Part shown: in pieces, positions 62,353-64,000 of the stretch
Position numbering within the stretch: position 1 is the stretch's first letter
Layout: every line of letters starts with the position of its first letter
Source: Chamaecrista fasciculata
Lineage: Eukaryota; Streptophyta; Magnoliopsida; Fabales; Fabaceae
Reading direction: 5' to 3'
Length of the DNA stretch: 64,000 bases
NCBI GenBank assembly: GCA_003254925.1
Contig: QANZ01016927.1
Coordinates: forward strand, 94,084 to 158,083
Notes under the pieces: generated by a model
The model's database searches: none
What the model was told of the DNA's origin: nothing
Seen by the model: only the letters and a program-made list of their open reading frames with translations
Position numbers and translations under genes: made by a program

Positions 62353-62859
62353 ATTGATGAGTTATTGTATAAATGAAGTTGTCAAATTAAGTTGTTTATA
62401 AGCTTTCTCAAGATTGTATATTTGTCAATGCATTTCATTAAAGTCAATATAGTGGGGTTGATGAGAATTAGCAAACAACCAAACACTGGAGACTGATCAT
62501 GCATTAGAAAGTAGAAACCAGCTCATTAGAACATATTATATTTATATGAACGTTGTCAAATAATATTCAGTTGTTTATATTTAAGTTTTCGGACTGAGCA
62601 TGTAAAATGGGATCTGATCTGATCTCAAAACTCAAAAGTGGGCATATTTAGGTCTTAGGAGATGGGATTTACATATGTGAATGCATTTTATTAAAAGTCA
62701 AAAATATCATTCGAAAATTCCACCGTGGGTGGGACTACCTAGTTAATGGGCTCTTGACTCTTCCGAAATAGACATGTCTCATAAGTAATGGGCTCTTGAC
62801 TCTTTTGATATAGACAAATTGTGGCATTGAACTACAATCACATTGATTATAATTTATTT
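62353..62859 (-). promoter_or_regulatory. upstream region of the receptor kinase
   Basis: This stretch should hold the promoter and 5' UTR. A pair of direct copies of taatgggctcttgactctt occurs at about 62734 and 62787. I cannot identify a TATA box or defined binding site with confidence. Confidence 0.35.
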
Positions 62860-63395
62860 TAAGCCAAAACTTCAAATCTGTCCCTTATGTATGAAGTATA
62901 TTTCAAATTGGTCTTTTATGTTTCATTTGTTTTAGATTGATCCTACAAGTTTTAATAATTTTTAAATTGGTCCTAAACCTACTTTCAAAACGTGATTTGA
63001 CCTAATTTGTTAACCATTTCAATTGAGCGAAGAAAGAACTCTTCAAGAGTTAGTATATTGTTTTGAACTTGTCGCATTTAGACTTGATCAATGGGAAATA
63101 TATAACTAATTTTATTTGTTTGACCGTTAAATGAGCTACCAACTTTCAAGATTCGATTTGACCTCATTTGTTAACAGTCTCAAAGTATTTGTCAAATGTA
63201 GTGTAACTTTAGATTTGTCAAATTCGAATTTGAAATGAAAAATCGATATGATCATATTTGGTATTTTTTAGACCAATTTGAGAAATTATAGAAACGTGTA
63301 GCTAGGACTAATTTGAAATAAATGAAACATAAGAGAACAATTTAAAATCCATCTCATACATATAAAGGACCAATTTGAGGTTTTGGCCTTTATTT
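62860..63395. mobile_element. foldback MITE-like element
   Basis: The left arm (agccaaaacttcaaatctgt, caaattggtcttttatgttt) and right arm (aaacataagagaacaattta, ccaatttgaggttttggcct) are inverted repeats. Noncoding, about 530 bp. Confidence 0.65.
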
Positions 63396-64000
63396 TATTT
63401 CCACATTACAATACTTTCCTTTTTTAGTTTTGCACATCGTAAAGTCTGTAATTTATGGATATTTGATATATGACTGTCCTTTTTAGTCGTAAGGAATGTG
63501 ATATTTAAAAATACGCAATTCTTAGAAATATCAAAAGATATTTGGATGAGTTAAAATAAGATTCTCAAGAATATTATATTCTTGTATTTAGTTCAAAATA
63601 CTCAATACTTTTTTAAATATGTCCTTAATTTTTCTTCATACACACATATAATTACGACAACAATAATCAGAGTTTTTTTTTTCACTAGATAAGATTAGTT
63701 ATATAAATCATTTGACTTGGTCTAACCTATTTTGTCTTTACATATTTCTACAATTTGGTTATAAATGAATAGGCCAAAGTCCTATTTTGGTCCCCCAGTT
63801 ATGCTCCTTGTTCCAAATAGGTCCCCCAGTTATTTTTTGTTCCATATTGGTCCCCCAGTTATGCAAAACTTGAAAAAGTTGGTCCCTCTAGCGTTTTCCA
63901 TCCATTTTTCCATTAAAAAAAGAGGAAAAATAAACTTTCATCCACAAAAGTTTTATTTTCTTATATTAAGGTCCTTTTCTTTTTATAATAGGATCAAAAC
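63396..64000. other. right end of window: AT-rich DNA and the start of a repeat
   Basis: No gene. From about 63770 a repeat with three copies of ggtcccccagttatg begins and runs past the window end. Its later part resembles 36000-36190 inside the Pack-MULE. Confidence 0.5.

Overview
This is a nuclear window from a seed plant, most likely a eudicot. It is AT-rich, has spliced genes with GT-AG introns, copia and LINE retroelements, many foldback DNA elements, and plant families: F-box/kelch, tropinone-reductase-like SDR, U-box (PUB), inositol-phosphate kinase and LRR receptor kinase. Two single N bases (4229, 10735) mark it as draft assembly. No genus can be named with confidence.

Layout. Positions 1-834 hold the 3' part of an F-box/kelch gene. 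From about 5.5 to 51.5 kb, on the minus strand, lies a tandem array of short-chain dehydrogenase/reductase (SDR) genes resembling tropinone reductases. I reconstruct seven copies, A to G from left to right. C, D and F have all five exons open, each giving 264 codons. A, B, E and G are broken by exon loss, frameshifts and a transposon. Array units also carry exon-5 relics, an orphan promoter relic and an unidentified gene fragment copied with intron 4.

Retroelements cut into the array. A complete copia element (15642-20434: two 197-bp LTRs with two differences, TSD CATAC, intact 1438-aa polyprotein) sits antisense in intron 4 of copy D. A 1306-bp internally deleted copia derivative (50192-51497: identical 235-bp LTRs, TSD GACCA) splits exon 1 of copy G. 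The primer-binding region of that derivative extends into a 66-nt antisense copy of an initiator tRNA-Met. A 5'-truncated LINE lies at 25.1-26.9 kb.

Between the copies are DNA elements. Several are exactly bounded by target duplications: MULE-type at 4708-4877, 35360-37329 and 44269-45384; hAT-type at 46611-47273 and 59588-60142. At 33.9-37.7 kb a foldback element carries an ITPK gene fragment and is itself invaded by a Pack-MULE-like element carrying another gene-like fragment. Degenerate fragments of a PUB gene (two copies) and of a PAP/OAS1-type nucleotidyltransferase are also present.

The right end (52599-62352, minus) holds a six-exon LRR receptor-like kinase of the Xa21/EFR/FLS2 type: 1155 aa, non-RD kinase, probable immune receptor. 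Its large introns hold decayed LRR sequence and nested foldback elements. The genes do not form one pathway: an SDR metabolic cluster and an immune-receptor locus lie next to each other in a transposon-rich, actively rearranging region.
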